DNA of 64,000 nucleotides, from assembly GCF_965638725.1 (NCBI RefSeq), contig NC_134976.1, positions 1,426,001 through 1,490,000 of the forward strand, read 5' to 3'. Source of the stretch: Aptenodytes patagonicus. Taxonomy: Eukaryota; Chordata; Aves; Sphenisciformes; Spheniscidae. Under the pieces are notes generated by a model. The model worked only from the letters and a program-made list of their open reading frames with translations, did not search any database and was not told the DNA's origin. Position numbers and translations under genes: made by a program. Below, one piece after another: positions 1-12,200 of the stretch. Numbering within the stretch: position 1 is the stretch's first letter; each line of letters starts with the position of its first letter.

Positions 1-990
1 AGGCGGTGCTGAGGTGCTGGAGTGAAACGTTAGGGTGCTGCAAAGGAGCAGGCAGTGACGGCCAAGAGGCAGATCCTCTCCTCGGCTGCACAGTCACGCC
101 TGTGTTTAGCAAAGTCGTTGGTTTCCAGCGGTGCCAGGGAACAGTTTGCGGTGCCTGGCAGGAGCATCACAGACTAGTTGGGTCTCCTTCTGTGCTCTGA
201 ACTTGCAGAGAGCTACAGAGGTGACAAAACTTCTTGGCCAGGAAGACCCTCCTCAGGTGACCCAACGCGTGTTTGAAATCCACCTAGAGAGTATTGATCC
301 TTGTAGAAGAGAGACGATCCCAAAGCATCAAGTTTGGATCGCTGCAACAGCTTTGGGAGTAAAAAACGATGGCAAAGTTAGAGCATTTCCGTTTTTGTTT
401 CTCTCAGTCAAAGCATTGTCAGATACCACAGTGATGGGCAATGTATCAGGTCTGAAGACAGCCTCCTAAGTTGGCGTTTCCGATGTCCATAATGTCTAAT
501 GAGGACAGACACAGTCTGCACAGGCCTGACATAGCTTCCTAGAGCCTGGAAGCCCTGGCAGCTGGCTCTGGTCAGGCTCCTTGTTGCCTTTACTAATAAT
601 AGCAACGAAATACATATATTTTTTTTAATCTTTCTTTTTTTTTTCCTTTTTTTTTTTTGTTTTCCCCACCAGGCACCTTCATAGGAATAATAGTAAAAAG
701 TGAAATAAGAAAAAACTCTGGCCAGGTCACCTGATGGATAAGATGCCTTCCATAAAAGGAGCCCCTCGGGGCTCAGGCATTCTTCAGCCACGTTCACCTG
801 ACCAAGCCCGCCTGCTGTGGCATTTTGTGAAGGGCAATGAACGTCACGCTGCCCAAGCACAAGAGCTGTAGCTGAAGTGTGTGAGTGAGGAGCGGGCAGC
901 AAAGGCACACCCTGCTCGACATCCAGCTGCCAGGATCCTCTGCTTCCCTGGGTAGCATCGGGCGCTGCCAGCTCCTGAGCCCTGACCCCG
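1..990. other. No gene recognised; intergenic sequence with T-rich tract
   Basis: I see no exon with recognisable homology here. A T-rich tract runs at about 617-659. Short open frames exist on both strands but none matches a family I know, and none has paired splice sites joining it to the protease gene downstream. Confidence 0.5.
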
Positions 991-1349
991 TGTCGTGGTT
1001 TAACCCCAGGAGGCAGCTCAGCACCACACAGACGCTCACTCACTCCCCCCCCACCACCGATGGGATAGGGGAGAGAATCAGAAGGGTAAAAGTGAGGAAA
1101 CTCATGGGTTGAGATAAAGACGGTTTAATAATTCAAGCAAAAGCCGCGCACGCAAGCCAAGCAAAATAGGGAATTCCTTCACCACTTCCCATTGGCAGGC
1201 AGGTGTTCAGCCATCTCCAGCAAAGCAGGGCTCCATCACGTCTAACGGTGACTTGGGAAGACAAAACGCCATCACTCCGAACGTCTCCCCTTTCTTTTCC
1301 TTCTTCCCCCAGCTTTTATTGCTGAGCGTGACACCATGGGGTATGGAAT
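991..1349 (-). mobile_element. Truncated LTR, same family as the full retroelement at 18.5-25.3 kb
   Basis: Read on the minus strand, this matches the 3' two thirds of the LTR at 42774-43360. It starts at 991 with TGTCGTGGTTTAACC, the complement of that LTR's end, keeps the poly-C/G block and the stretch around the TATA-like box, and breaks off near 1349 at the complement of the CATTCCATACC region. The 5' part of the LTR is missing. Confidence 0.75.
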
Positions 1350-2499
1350 ATGAACCTGTAAGAGACCAGGTGCTTTGCTACACGAGTCTCATGGACGCAG
1401 TCCTGGACCTGGAACAAGTGGAAAAGCAACCCTCAGCAACCCAAACGTGCCAGCCAAAGCTGTGAACAGGCACGCTTACAGCCCTGGGCAGGTTTTATTC
1501 ATCTGGCTGGTGCGGCTCCGGGAAGAAGTGGGAGCTCTGCTGGCGGACGAAGAGCCCTTTGCCAGCTGCTGGGGTCTGGGAGGTGCCCGGGCCGTGGCAG
1601 CCGTGTGGCCTCAAGGGGACACATCCCCGTGCAGGCCCGTGTCACAAAGGGGCAGTGATGTGGCACCCGCCCGGCGCTTGTGACCTCACCTGGCCAGGGC
1701 TTGGGATCCCGAAAAGCGGGCCAGCGAAAGGTAGTTGGGCTGAGCCGGCCTTCGGGATAACTCGGCTCCTTCCCTTGCTACTTGCGTGCCTACTTTTTTC
1801 CAAGCATTTATCATTTACTGCCCACTTCGCCTCACCTTCCATCCTCTTTCAAAGGTAATTCTGAGTCGACTTTCGGGACAGATCATAGAGTAGGTAGACT
1901 GGGATAAAAGTATAGGCTGGTCTATACCTTCTGAGCTCTAGGCTGAGCTATTTACACCTCTGTAGGCTGGCCAGATATGCGCTGTGGGTAGAGTTCCTAT
2001 TTGCTAATTCTTATTTCTTTACCGTATGCTAGGATAGGTAAGTAGCGGGGGTGGTAGTGTAGTCTGAGGCCTTGGGCTCAGCCTAGAATGCCAAGAAGCC
2101 CACCCTGACTGACATGGTAGGAAGGGAGACAGAAAAGGAGCACAGCAAAGGCAGCCGCTAAAGTAGCGGCCGAAAGCTGGTCACCCCTGCGTACAAGGTG
2201 GGCAGACGTGAGCTGGAGAGCCAGAGGGCTCTGCCGCTAATGCTAGCCACAGATCAGCAGCAGGTCCTCTTCAGAGAAGGTGACACGCAATGCAGTCTTT
2301 CAAAAGGGCCTTGGTAATTGCTGTCAATCGGAGTCCTGTGACAGGGACACTAGGGCCATCAGCCTGCAGCTCTGCAGCAGTTCCGCTCCAGTTTCAGTAC
2401 CACTGAAACACTTTTGATGGTGGATGCTGTTCTGTGGGTTGTGTTTGCGGGGGGGGGTTTAATCCTTTTGCTGAGCTACAATTATTTCTTTGCCATCAG
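1350..2499. other. No recognisable gene; upstream of the USP gene
   Basis: No conserved coding exon or clear repeat is visible. Any promoter or further 5' untranslated exon of the USP42-like gene would lie here, but no TATA box or CpG-rich promoter stands out. A G-run sits at 2450-2457. Confidence 0.4.
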
Positions 2500-5400
2500 G
2501 TGACGGGATTGGCACTGATCTCTTTCTGGAGTGCGTCCTGACATCCTTTGTCATCCAAAGCTGTCCCCTCTGTTCCCGAGAGGAGCGATGGCCGCAATGG
2601 GGAACGACTCCTGTGAGTAACGACTTCACCAGCAGGCTTGGACTTTGTGAATCCCCAAAGGCAACGGACGTGGCTGGTGCTCCATCCCTGAACGTTGATG
2701 TGCTGACAGCCTCGAGTGAATTCTGGGGCGTTTCCTGGTAGCAGCCAGACTTGCCCAGGTGTTTTCGATTAGACACAGGAAAACGCATTTTATCACTCCT
2801 CTGCCACTATGTACAAGACTTTGAAAGATGACGTTGCTCGTAGAAAGTTCTGACATCAGTAGGGTTACTTTCTGTGCTAGGTACTTGCTTGTTTTCATCA
2901 GGTTACAGTCAGGAGAAGGGAAGGCTTGACCTGATAATCCAATTCATGACTCTAGGGGGAAAGGAAGGTAGCCCAAGGCACAGAAATCAGTGTGGGTTCA
3001 TTGGCCTTTCGGCAAAGGCAGCGGGGGAACAGAGTATTTTCCAAAACCGCTTCTTGACCAGTAACTGTCAACGGCAGTGATAGGCTTCCTCCGACGGTTC
3101 TGTGTTGGAGGTTGGAGCTGGTTCTTCTGCGCGCTCCTGTAGACAACTTGACTTTTAAATACGCTTTCGTGCAACAATATCGTCTCCTCTCTTTTCAAAT
3201 GTCATTTCCCTGCAGTCCTTGCCGAGGGAATGGCTCCACCACAAACGATCCTCTTTCCCCCGGAGAAGATTTGCATGGCCTGGCAGCAAAGACAGAGACC
3301 TGGAGCGGGACTCCACAACCTGGGCAATACGTGCTTCCTCAACTCCGTCCTGCAGTGCCTGACGTACACACCCCCTCTGGCCAACTACCTGCTCTCTCGG
3401 GAGCACAGCCGGTCCTGTGAGTCCTTTTAGGAACGTCTCCTTGCACATCAGCTGGGCACTGATCCCAAGGATTCCCAGCATCTGGAATTGGATTTAGGAG
3501 AAAAGCAGCCCTTCTTTCCAACCCCCCGAGTTGGTGTTCTTTGAACACTCAAGCCTAGGAGACGCTTGTCGTGCCTAGGTGTGCTCATCTTCAGAAAGGC
3601 ACCTCTTTCTAGCCCCGGGTCTCGGTCCCTACTCCTGCAAGTTAAACTCTCTTTGCTCGTTGCACAGAAAACTTCTGTCAGTTTAGCATCTCTCTGAGGA
3701 AAGTTTTCTATGCACTAAAATGTCCCGGGCTTGTTGGGACGCTGGCACCTTGGGAGAAGAGGAGTGGAGACTGTTCTTATAACTTCAAGACCTCCACGAG
3801 GTTTCCCACGGCTAGGGATATTTTGCTCACCTGAGAAGCTTCCTTCCCTCCCTCCCTCCCTCCCTCTTTAGGTCGTCAGCAAGGCTTCTGCATGATGTGC
3901 ATAATGGAAGCGCACGTTAACGAGGTCCTGCATTTCTCAGCCAGTGCCATCCAGCCTTGGACTGTCGTCCGTGTCCTCACACGTAAGTCATTTCAGGTGC
4001 TTTCACAGGTTTTCTTCCCTTCTTGGAGGGGAGAGCTGTTAACCTCTTCTTTCTTAGGAATAGGAGGACATTTCCGGCATGGCATGCAGGAAGACGCCCA
4101 TGAGTTCTTACGCTACACTGTCGATGCCATGCAGAGAGCTTGTCTGAGTGGAAGCAGCAAGTAAGCACGAGCAAATTACCTTTTCAATGTTCCTGAGCCC
4201 TTTGGACTCCTTGAGGTACTCCCATCAAGGAAACCCTACACCCAGGGTTTTCAGACCAAGCAAAACTCTTGGGGGAGATAACTCTCTGCCCTACTTCTGA
4301 GCTCCAACTGCCATTTGTTTCCAGCTTGGACATCTCTTCTCAAGCAACTACCATCGTCCATCAAATATTTGGGGGCTTTCTGAGATCCAGAGGTACTTTC
4401 CCATGACTATTGCTCTCCTTGGAATTGTCTGTGCCCTTCTGTCTGCCTGTGATAAACAGCTGGTCGTGTGACTGGCGTAGTAGGTATGGAGGACGTAAAC
4501 CGGCACAGCCAGTCCACTTCCCTTATCGCTGAGCATTTCCATTTGCCTTCCAGTCACATGCTTGAGCTGCAAAGCGGTTTCCGATTCCTACGAGGCCTTC
4601 CTGGATGTCCCTTTGGATATAAAAGTAAGAGGGTTTGTAGCTGTGATTCAAGACGTCCCAAGGCCCCTGTAGCTTCCCAGAATAAACACAGGGGGCGGAA
4701 AAACACATACTGTGAACAAAAGAGAGCTGAGTGGTGGGTGGGAGGTGGAACGGACTGTGTCCTTCTGGGGAGGCCGTGGCAGCGGTCCCCCTGTAGGTGC
4801 TGGCTTTAAGCTGGACAAGCACGCATTATCCTCTCCGCACCCTTGGCGGACTCTCATCCTTCTTCCCTCTGCCCTGCCTCAACACCCGTCTGGCTCCCAG
4901 GCTGATGGGTTGTATTGGTTTCATTATTGATGACCCTGCACACCATCGGTAGCTGAACTGTGCGGTGCCACAGGGAGGTAGCTCTTGAGTGCCCCAGGAA
5001 TCCCTGGGAAAGGAGGGAAATGTTCAGCGTAATACCCGCTTTCTGCCTCCTTCTGGACACTGCTGGCGGGTTCACAGTGGGTCTCCTCAGCCTCAGGTAC
5101 CTGGGCTGCCTTGTCAGCTCCTAGGAAGTGTTTGGGCGAGGGCGTTTCCCCGAGCTCACTGCTCTCCTTTCTCACTCCTCCAGGCAGCCTCATCTGTCAC
5201 CGCAGCTCTGGAGGACTTTGTCAAACCCGAGCAGCTGGACGGCGAAAACTGCTTTAAATGTAGCAAGTAAGATGATTGCCATCGACATATTAATATTAGA
5301 TCCTGCGTGAAGGTGCTGCATGTCATCGAGCATAAGTCATCTTTTCGCGTATGTTCAACGCACAATCATGACACGCAGCTGTTTTGTTTAATGTGTCCTT

Positions 5401-8400
5401 ATGCAACTGAAGAGCCTTAAAATAGGGTAAGGATGTGCGAGACATGAAAGCTTGCCTGGCTTTCTGGGTGGGAAAAAGGGTGCATTTCAGCACTTGGCTC
5501 TGTGCTTGGTTTCAAGGTGTGACAAGATGGTTGCCGCCTCCAAGAGGTTTACAATCCACCGCGTGCCCAGGGTTCTCACGGTGTGCCTGAAAAGGTTTGA
5601 AGAGTTCACCGGCAGGAAGATCAGCAAGGTGTGTACGCCAGTGGTGCGCAACTTTCTCTTCCCGGAGTAGGAGATTTCCCAAAGCAGCACGCTCTTTCAC
5701 AAGCTGTTCAGGTTGAGTTTTTCGTGTTCCCTTCTGGGGAGGGGAGAGGAGAGGTCCCGTGGGAAGACAAGCATGTACTCCGCTCTGACAGAGCTGCTTT
5801 GGCCGGGAACAGTTTCCTGCCACCCAAACCATTACATGTTGAAGGCTTTTTCATGTAGTAGTTCAGGATCATTTCTGAGCCCTCTTGGTCTCTCCGTAGG
5901 TGGTGGAGTATCCCGAGTACTTGGATCTTCGGCCATACACATCTCAGGCAGCTGGAGAACCGCTCCTCTACGCCTTGTATGCTGTCCTGGTGCATAGCGG
6001 TGGCAGCTGTGATGCGGGACACTATTTCTGCTACACAAAGGTAAAGAGCAACTTCCTTCCTAGCAGGGGAAAAACTGGGGAAGACACGCTTTCACAGCAG
6101 TGTTACTGGCAGCCAAGGCTTTGGGGGAGAAGGTCTCCTTACCAGCTGCATTGGATTTGTTTTAGCGTACTCTTGGTTCTGTTGCTTTCTGCCTGTGTTA
6201 TCACTGAGAAACCATGCAGTTCATCTCCAGATATCGTTGCCCTTTTTTACAGGCCAGCAATGGACGGTGGTACAAGATGGACGATACATCTGTGGATAGT
6301 CGTGGCATCAATACAGTTCTCAGGCAGCAAGCCTATTTGCTGTTTTATGTCAGGTAATAACAAGATTTGAAATGTGTTCAGAATACGTTTCCTTTTCCCG
6401 GCTTTGCTGTTTTTCTTCTCATCCTCCGGAGTGTTTCTCTTTCTGTCACAGGAGACAATTACTACCTGCATTATTCGGTGCTGTCAAATGTGAACTACCC
6501 CCCCGTCAGTCTTTCTCTCTCCTAGCTGGGCTTTAGGCTCCTGCCCTGCTGTGAACTGCTACTTGTCTGCTCTCTGAAGCTGGCTAATGTAGAGAAGAAT
6601 ACTTAGAGGAAATTCCGACAGGAAAGATGGGGAGGGACTATTTATCAGGGAGTGTAGTGATAGGACGAGGGGTAACGGTTTTGAACTGAAAGAGGGAAGA
6701 TGTAGATCAGATATTAGGAAGAAACTCTTTACGGTGAGGGTGGTGAGACACTGGAAGAGGTTGCCCAGAGAAGTTGTGGATGCCCCCTCCCGGGAAGCGG
6801 TCAAGGCCAGGTTGGATGGGGCTTTGAGCAACCTGATCCAGTGGAAGGTATCCCTGCCCATGGCAGAGGAGTTGGAACTAGATGATCTTTAAGGTCCCTT
6901 CGAACCCAAGCCATTTTATGATTCTACGATTCTATGAAATGGAGGCCGTAGGGGGTGTAAAGACGAGGACTTGCTCTGACAGGGGTAGACCTGGTGGGAA
7001 GACGCCAGTCGAATTTCCCATTGGTAGTCTTGGTAGCGTCTTCTCTCTGTCATAGAAACCGCTCCAAGAAGATGACTGAACGCCAGGGGAGGCTGCAAGA
7101 ACAGCCTTAAACGGAGACCACTCTTTTTTTCTCCAGGCGCTCTGATTTGAAAATTGGAGAAAGGCCTTCCTCACCGGCACCATCATCTGCCCATTCCTTC
7201 CTCAGTCAGTGGGGGGCTGACAGCGAGCAGGCGGGTTCTGTGGGACCACAGGACCTGCCTCGCAGGACTAAGGTAACTCTGGGGAGGTGGGTCAGGGCAC
7301 CAGATGTGGACAGTGGATTTCTTTCTGGGATCTTGGCATTACTCTCTTTTCCCTCCCACACTGCAGCTTTCTTCACAGCCACAACGCTGCTCCCTCTCAA
7401 AGCATCCCGCCTAGATCCACCCCGTTTGTCTGCCTTTGGCCCTTCTGCCTTTGCAGCCCTCCGGGAGAGCCTTTGGGAGGCCCTTAGCTGTCCCCTCACA
7501 CAGCTCCTGGGGGTGCCCCACTTTTCTGGTCCTTTCAGGAGCAAAGGGCAGGACCTTTTCACTCTCTCTTTGCAGGACATGGCGGTGGACATGGAGGACT
7601 CTCCAGAGGACAGCAGCTCTGTGTGTGGTGTGCTGCACACCATGCGAGAAGACAGCAATAAAGACGAGCGTGGATTCAGCCCTTCTTCCCGCTGCCAGAG
7701 GAACGGTGTCAGGGAGAGGGCCAGGAGCAGATCCCAGCAGTGGGGAAATGATCTCCGCAGCTGGTTCGTGGACACCACAGACTATGACCACGCACCAGGG
7801 AGGAGGAGAACTGGTCCTCCAAGTTGTGACAGCGCTCCCAGGGACGACGCAGCTCCAGGGCCCTCCAATGGAAGCTCACAGTCAGCTCCCGCACCCAGTG
7901 CTGCTCGTGAGCAAACCCTGCCAATGCAGAGAGAGCAGAGCAGAACCCTGCGGCAGGGCTACGATCTCCGCAGCCGCTTCGTGGAGATCATGGACTACCA
8001 CCACTCAGCAAAGAGGAGGAGGAGGTGGAGAACAAGTCCTCCACGTCGTGACAGAGCCCCAAGGGATGACGGAGCTCCAGGGCCCTCCAACGGCAGCTCC
8101 AAGTGGGCTCCCACACCCAGTGCTGCTCGGGAGCAAACCCTGCCAACGCAGAGAGAGCAGAGCAGAACCCTGCGGCAGGGCTACGATCTCCGCAGCCGCT
8201 TCGTGGAGATCATGGACTACCACCACTCAGCAAAGAGGAGGAGGAGGTGGAGAACAAGTCCTCCACGTCGTGACAGAGCCCCAAGGGATGACGGAGCTCC
8301 AGGGCCCTCCAACGGCAGCTCCAAGTGGGCTCCCACACGCAGGGCTGCTCAGGAACAAACTCTGCCGAGGCAGAGAGAGCGGAGCAGATCCCCGCGACGG

Positions 8401-8544
8401 GGCCATGATTTCTGCAGCCGGTTTGTGGACACCACAGACTATGACCCCTCAGCAGGGAGGAGGAGGAGTAGGGTTTCAGCGCCCCAGAGATGCACGTCGG
8501 ACAAACACTCAGGGCGCTGCGGTGGTGACGGGGGCAGGTTGTGA
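2500..8544 (+). CDS. USP42/USP36-like ubiquitin carboxyl-terminal hydrolase, 12 coding exons, 706 aa
   Basis: Predicted peptidase C19 that removes ubiquitin from proteins. Coding exons: 2588-2612, 3216-3416, 3872-3982, 4058-4160, 4325-4392, 4554-4624, 5184-5266, 5517-5628, 5900-6040, 6253-6353, 7137-7272, 7576-8544. All introns are GT-AG and all phases fit. The start at 2588 lies in an exon beginning at 2500, whose last base completes the first codon of the next exon. The USP domain spans about 38-344: Cys box GNTCFLN with Cys48, a two-pair CxxC zinc ribbon (CLSCK, CSKC), His box GHYFCY with His299, and Asp316. Sequence after GMAPPQ follows USP42 closely, and USP36 nearly as well. The tail beyond 385 is Arg/Ser-rich with four about 74-residue repeats and matches nothing I know. 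Nuclear or nucleolar location is inferred from the relatives. A CR1 lies in intron 10. Bird USP42-like paralogues are the likeliest identity, so I give no symbol. Confidence 0.85.
6590..6938 (+). mobile_element. CR1 LINE 3' end
   Basis: Lies in the intron between USP exons 10 and 11. It carries the end of the CR1 reverse transcriptase frame ([16 protein letters not shown]-like) and the 3' UTR, finishing with GATTCTACGATTCTATGAA, the CR1 tail repeat. It is 5'-truncated and the frame is degraded. Confidence 0.85.
7690..8500 (+). repeat. Coding tandem repeat (222 bp, 74 aa) in the last USP exon
   Basis: Four copies of an Arg-rich module lie in frame, each with a (D/N)(L/F)xSxFV(D/E) core followed by a basic run. 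Copies begin near 7696 (diverged), 7909, 8131 and 8353. The two middle copies are almost identical in DNA for nearly 200 bp; the outer two differ clearly. The unit is a multiple of three, so copy number can change without a frameshift. Confidence 0.85.
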
Positions 8545-8868
8545 CCCTGGATGGGGGAGGAGCACAGCATCTGACTCCTGCAGCGCCGGAGAGGAGGAGG
8601 ACGAAGAATCCAGGAAGCACCAAAACTGGCCCCAGCAGGGACCAAGCTGCACAAAGGGCACCAGCAGCGCACCCTGTCCCTCCTCCCAGTACTGCCTCTG
8701 GCCAGGAAGAGCTCAGAGAGACCTTCCAGAGACTTGGACAGCTCTGCCGGCTAGCCCGTCTGCCCACAGGCCCCTCGAGGAAGAGCTTTCATCCCTGTTC
8801 AGCTGTTGGGATCGCCTTGCAAAAACAACACACGTTTGGTACCGACAGGCAGAAAAGCCAAAGCCAGA

Positions 8869-8874
8869 ATTAAA
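8869..8874 (+). promoter_or_regulatory. Possible polyadenylation signal of the USP gene
   Basis: ATTAAA, the commonest variant signal, lies 325 bp after the stop codon at 8544. No AATAAA occurs between. A position-based inference only. Confidence 0.4.
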
Positions 8875-9039
8875 AACACTTGTTGGCCTCGCGTATATCA
8901 TTCATGGGGTGTTTTCTTCTCTGTAGGTGTTGGGAAATACCCAGTGTGGGAGGTGTATGTCTCGGGATTTTGAAAGCTGTGTGCTTGCATATGCCCATCT
9001 TGCAATCTCTTCTTTTTAAATACGGAGTTCAAGTCACTC

Positions 9040-9335
9040 GAACAGAAATGGGCTGGATGAGCCGACAGCGAGCGGGACTGAAACGGGCTGAATGGCCGGG
9101 CCCAGAGGGTGCTGCTCAGTGGCACCAAGTCTAGTGCGAGGCAAGTAACTAGCGGTGTCGCCCAGGGGTCAGTACTGGGTCCGATCCTGTTTAACATCTT
9201 CCTTAATTAATGGCCTGGATGACGGGGCAGAGTGCACCCTCAGCAAGTTGGCCGATGGCACCAGACTGGGAGGAGTGGCGCTTAGGCCAGGGGGCCGTGC
9301 TGCCATCCCGAGGCACCTGGGCAGGCTGGAGAGAT
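9040..9335 (+). mobile_element. CR1 LINE fragment (reverse transcriptase core, degraded)
   Basis: Contains the conserved stretch corresponding to [10 protein letters not shown], the intact CR1 hallmark ECTLSKLADGT and the following region, broken by stops and a frame change near 9205. Both ends are truncated. Confidence 0.75.
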
Positions 9336-9889
9336 GTTCTGTCGTCCTCACACCGGCTCATCACCCAGTGCGCAACACAAATTTACACACCGAGGCGAGG
9401 TATTTCCATTTCTTTTAGTCCAGTTGGCGCAAAGGAGGGAGCTAGGTGGTAGCCCGCAAAAGACTAGCTCCCCGATTATCAAAACTTCACACTATTTATA
9501 TTCTGCCTCCGACTGGTCAAACGATTCTCTCGCCTCTTATGCTAATTAGTCCGCATGCTCAGTCTTTCTCTTCTTTTGGGTCGGAAGGTTTCTTGAGTCG
9601 GTGGACCGTGAGTCAGTGGTCGTGATCTCCTCTTGTCGGAATTAACTCTCCTTCACCTTTAGTTTCATGCTTCAGCTGTTGCAGCCAAATTCCTGTGGTT
9701 TTGCTGATAAAACAAGATATCTCCTAACAGCCTGATTTATACAAGCCAGGATGCCCGGTTTGTCCAGGATGTTTCTGATTTATCTCCCTTGGGATTAGAT
9801 GCCATGCCAAGAATTTACTTCAAACCTCCCCAACCTTGAATAGCTAACAAAGCACTGGAGAAAATGATTGCAACATTAATCAATGGCAG
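9336..9889. other. Unassigned, possibly old LTR-derived sequence
   Basis: No coding potential that I recognise. The AT-richer stretch between a CR1 fragment and an LTR fragment looks like mobile-element debris, possibly an inverted LTR, but I cannot define ends or target duplications. Confidence 0.3.
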
Positions 9890-10141
9890 TGTCCTGCTTT
9901 CGGCAGGGATAGAGTTAATTTCCTTCCTGGTAGCTGGTACAGTGCTGTGTTTTGGATTTAGGATGAGAGCAAAGTTGATAACGCACCCATGTTTTAGTTG
10001 TTGCTAGGTAGTGCTTACACTAGCCAAGGACTTTTCAGTTTTCCATGCTTTACTGACTGAGAAGGCTGGAGGTGCACAAGAAGCTGGGAGGAGGGGGCAC
10101 AGCCAAACTGGCCAAAGAAACATTCCATACCATGTGACATC
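9890..10141 (+). mobile_element. 5' part of an LTR (same family as 18478-19067)
   Basis: Starts TGTCCTGCTTTCGGCAGGG and follows the full-length element's LTR for about 250 bp to the CCATACCATGTGACATCAT region, where it passes abruptly into CR1 sequence at about 10142. The rest of the LTR is absent. Confidence 0.8.
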
Positions 10142-10543
10142 ATGCAACGCTACAGTCTTGTGGAAGAGTGGCTGGAAAGCTGCCTGTCGGAAAAGGACCT
10201 GGGGGTGTTGGTCGACAGCCGGCTGAACATGAGCCGGCAGTGTGCCCAGGCAGCCAAGAAGGCCAATGGCATCCTGGCCTGTATCAGAAATAGTGTGGCC
10301 AGCAGGAGTAGGGAAGAGATTGTGCCCCTGTACTCGGCCCTGGTGAGGCCGCACCTCGAATACTGTGTTCAGTTTTGGGCCCCTCACTACAAGAAGGACG
10401 TTGAGGTGCTGGAGCGTGTCCAGAGAAGGGCAACGAGGCTGGTGAGGGGTCTGGAGAACAAGTCTTCTGAGGAGCAGCTGAGGGAACTGGGGTTGTTTAG
10501 CCTGGAGAAAAGGAGGCTGAGGGGAGACCTCATCGCTCACCAA
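10142..10543 (+). mobile_element. CR1 LINE fragment, C-terminal reverse transcriptase region
   Basis: Encodes an uninterrupted CR1 segment from [16 protein letters not shown] through [12 protein letters not shown] to [13 protein letters not shown]. It stops at 10543 without its 3' UTR, meeting an oppositely oriented CR1 segment. Confidence 0.9.
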
Positions 10544-12200
10544 CTTGGTGTCGTCTGCAAACTTACTGAGGGTGCACTCGATCCCCCCATCCAGATCATT
10601 GATAAAGATATTAAACAAGACCGGCCCCAAAGCTGAGCCCTGGGGAACACCGCTCGTGACCGGCCGCCAACTGGATTGAACTCCATTCACCACAACTCTC
10701 TGGGCCCGGCCGTCCAGCCAGTTTTTGACCCAGCGCAGAGTACCCCTGTCTAAGCCGTGAGCCGCCAGCTTCTCTAGGAGAATGCTGTGGGAGACAGTGT
10801 CAAAGGCCTTGCTGAAGTCCAGGTAGACCACATCCACAGCCTTTCCCTCATCCACTAGGTGGGTCACCTGGTCATAGAAGGAGATCAGGTTGGTCAAGCA
10901 GGACCTGCCTTTCATGAATCCGTGCTGGCTAGGCCGGATCCCCTGGTTGTCCCACTCATGCCTTGTGAGCGCCCTCAAGATGAGCCGCTCCATAATCTTC
11001 CCCGGCACCGAGGTCAGGCTGACAGGCCTGTAGTTCCCCGGATCCTCCTTCTGGCCCTTCCTGTAGATGGACGTCACATTGGCAAGCCTCCAGTCATCTG
11101 GGACCTCCCCCGTTAACCAGGACTGCTGATAAATGATGGAGAGCGGCTTGGCGAGCACCTCCGCCAGCTCCCTCAGCACTCTCGGGTGGATCCCATCCGG
11201 CCCCATAGACTTGTGAGCGTCCAGGTGGTGTAGCAGGTCACTGACTGCTTCCTCTTGGATTACGGGGGGTTCATCCTGCTCGCCGTCCCCGTCTTCCATC
11301 TCGGGGGGCCGAGTACCCTGAGGATAACTGGTCTGCCTGTTAAAGACTGAGGCAAAGAAGGCATTGAGTACCTCAGCCTTTTCCTCATCCTCAGTGACAA
11401 TGTTCCCCCCCGCATCCAATAAAGGATGGAGATTCTCCTTGGCTCTCTTCTTGTCATTAATATATTTGTAAAAACTTTTTTTGTTGTCTTTAACGACAGC
11501 GGCCAGATTGTGTTCTAGCTGGGCTTTTGCCTTTCTCATTTCCTCTCTGCACAACCTAACAAGATCCCTGTACTCTTCTTGAGTCGCCTGCCCCTTCTTC
11601 CACAAGCGGTAAACTCTCCTTTTTTTCCTGAGTCCCAGCAAGAGCTCCCCGTTCAGCCAGGCCGGTCGTCTTCCCCGCCCGTTCTTCTTACGGCGTACAG
11701 GGACAGCCTGCTCCTGCGCCTTTAAGACTTCCTTCTTGAAGATCGTCCAGCCTTCCTGGACCCCTTTGCCCTTCAGGACCGTCTCCCACGGGACTCTCTC
11801 AACCAGCGTCCTGAACAGGCCAAAGTCCGCCCTCCGGAAGTCCATGGTTGTGGTTTTGCTGCCCCCCCTCCTTACTTCACCAAGAAGCGAGAATTCTATC
11901 ATTTCATGGTCGCTAAGCCCAAGACGGCCTCCGACCACCACATCTCCCACCAGTCCTTCTCTGTTAGTAAACAGCAGGTCAAGTGAGGCACCTCCCCTGG
12001 TAGGCTCAGTTACCAGCTGCGTCAGGAAGTTGTCTTCCACACACTCCAGGAACCTCCTAGACTGCTTCCTCTCTGCCGTGTTGTATTTCCAGCAGACGTC
12101 CGGGAAGTTGAAGTCCCCCACGAGAACAAGGGCTAGCGATTGAGAAACTTCTGCCAGAAGTTTCATTGCTGTCAAGCAGACATTTAGCGGTCTGCACTGG
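10544..12200 (-). mobile_element. CR1 LINE fragment, endonuclease end to reverse transcriptase core, frame intact
   Basis: Reading leftward from about 12180, one open frame of about 540 codons covers the end of the endonuclease ([22 protein letters not shown]) and the reverse transcriptase ([27 protein letters not shown], then KFADDTKL with the catalytic FADD). It breaks off just after FADDTKL. An undamaged frame of this length suggests a fairly recent insertion. The frame continues leftward only through antisense of unrelated repeats. Confidence 0.9.

Noticed and set aside
131-469. Open frame of 112 codons at the window start
   Set aside because: No recognisable family, no confirmed splice partners; not strong enough to call.
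408-1043. Minus-strand 211-codon frame with a Lys-rich tract
   Set aside because: The Lys run is the complement of the T-rich tract and the rest overlaps an LTR fragment.
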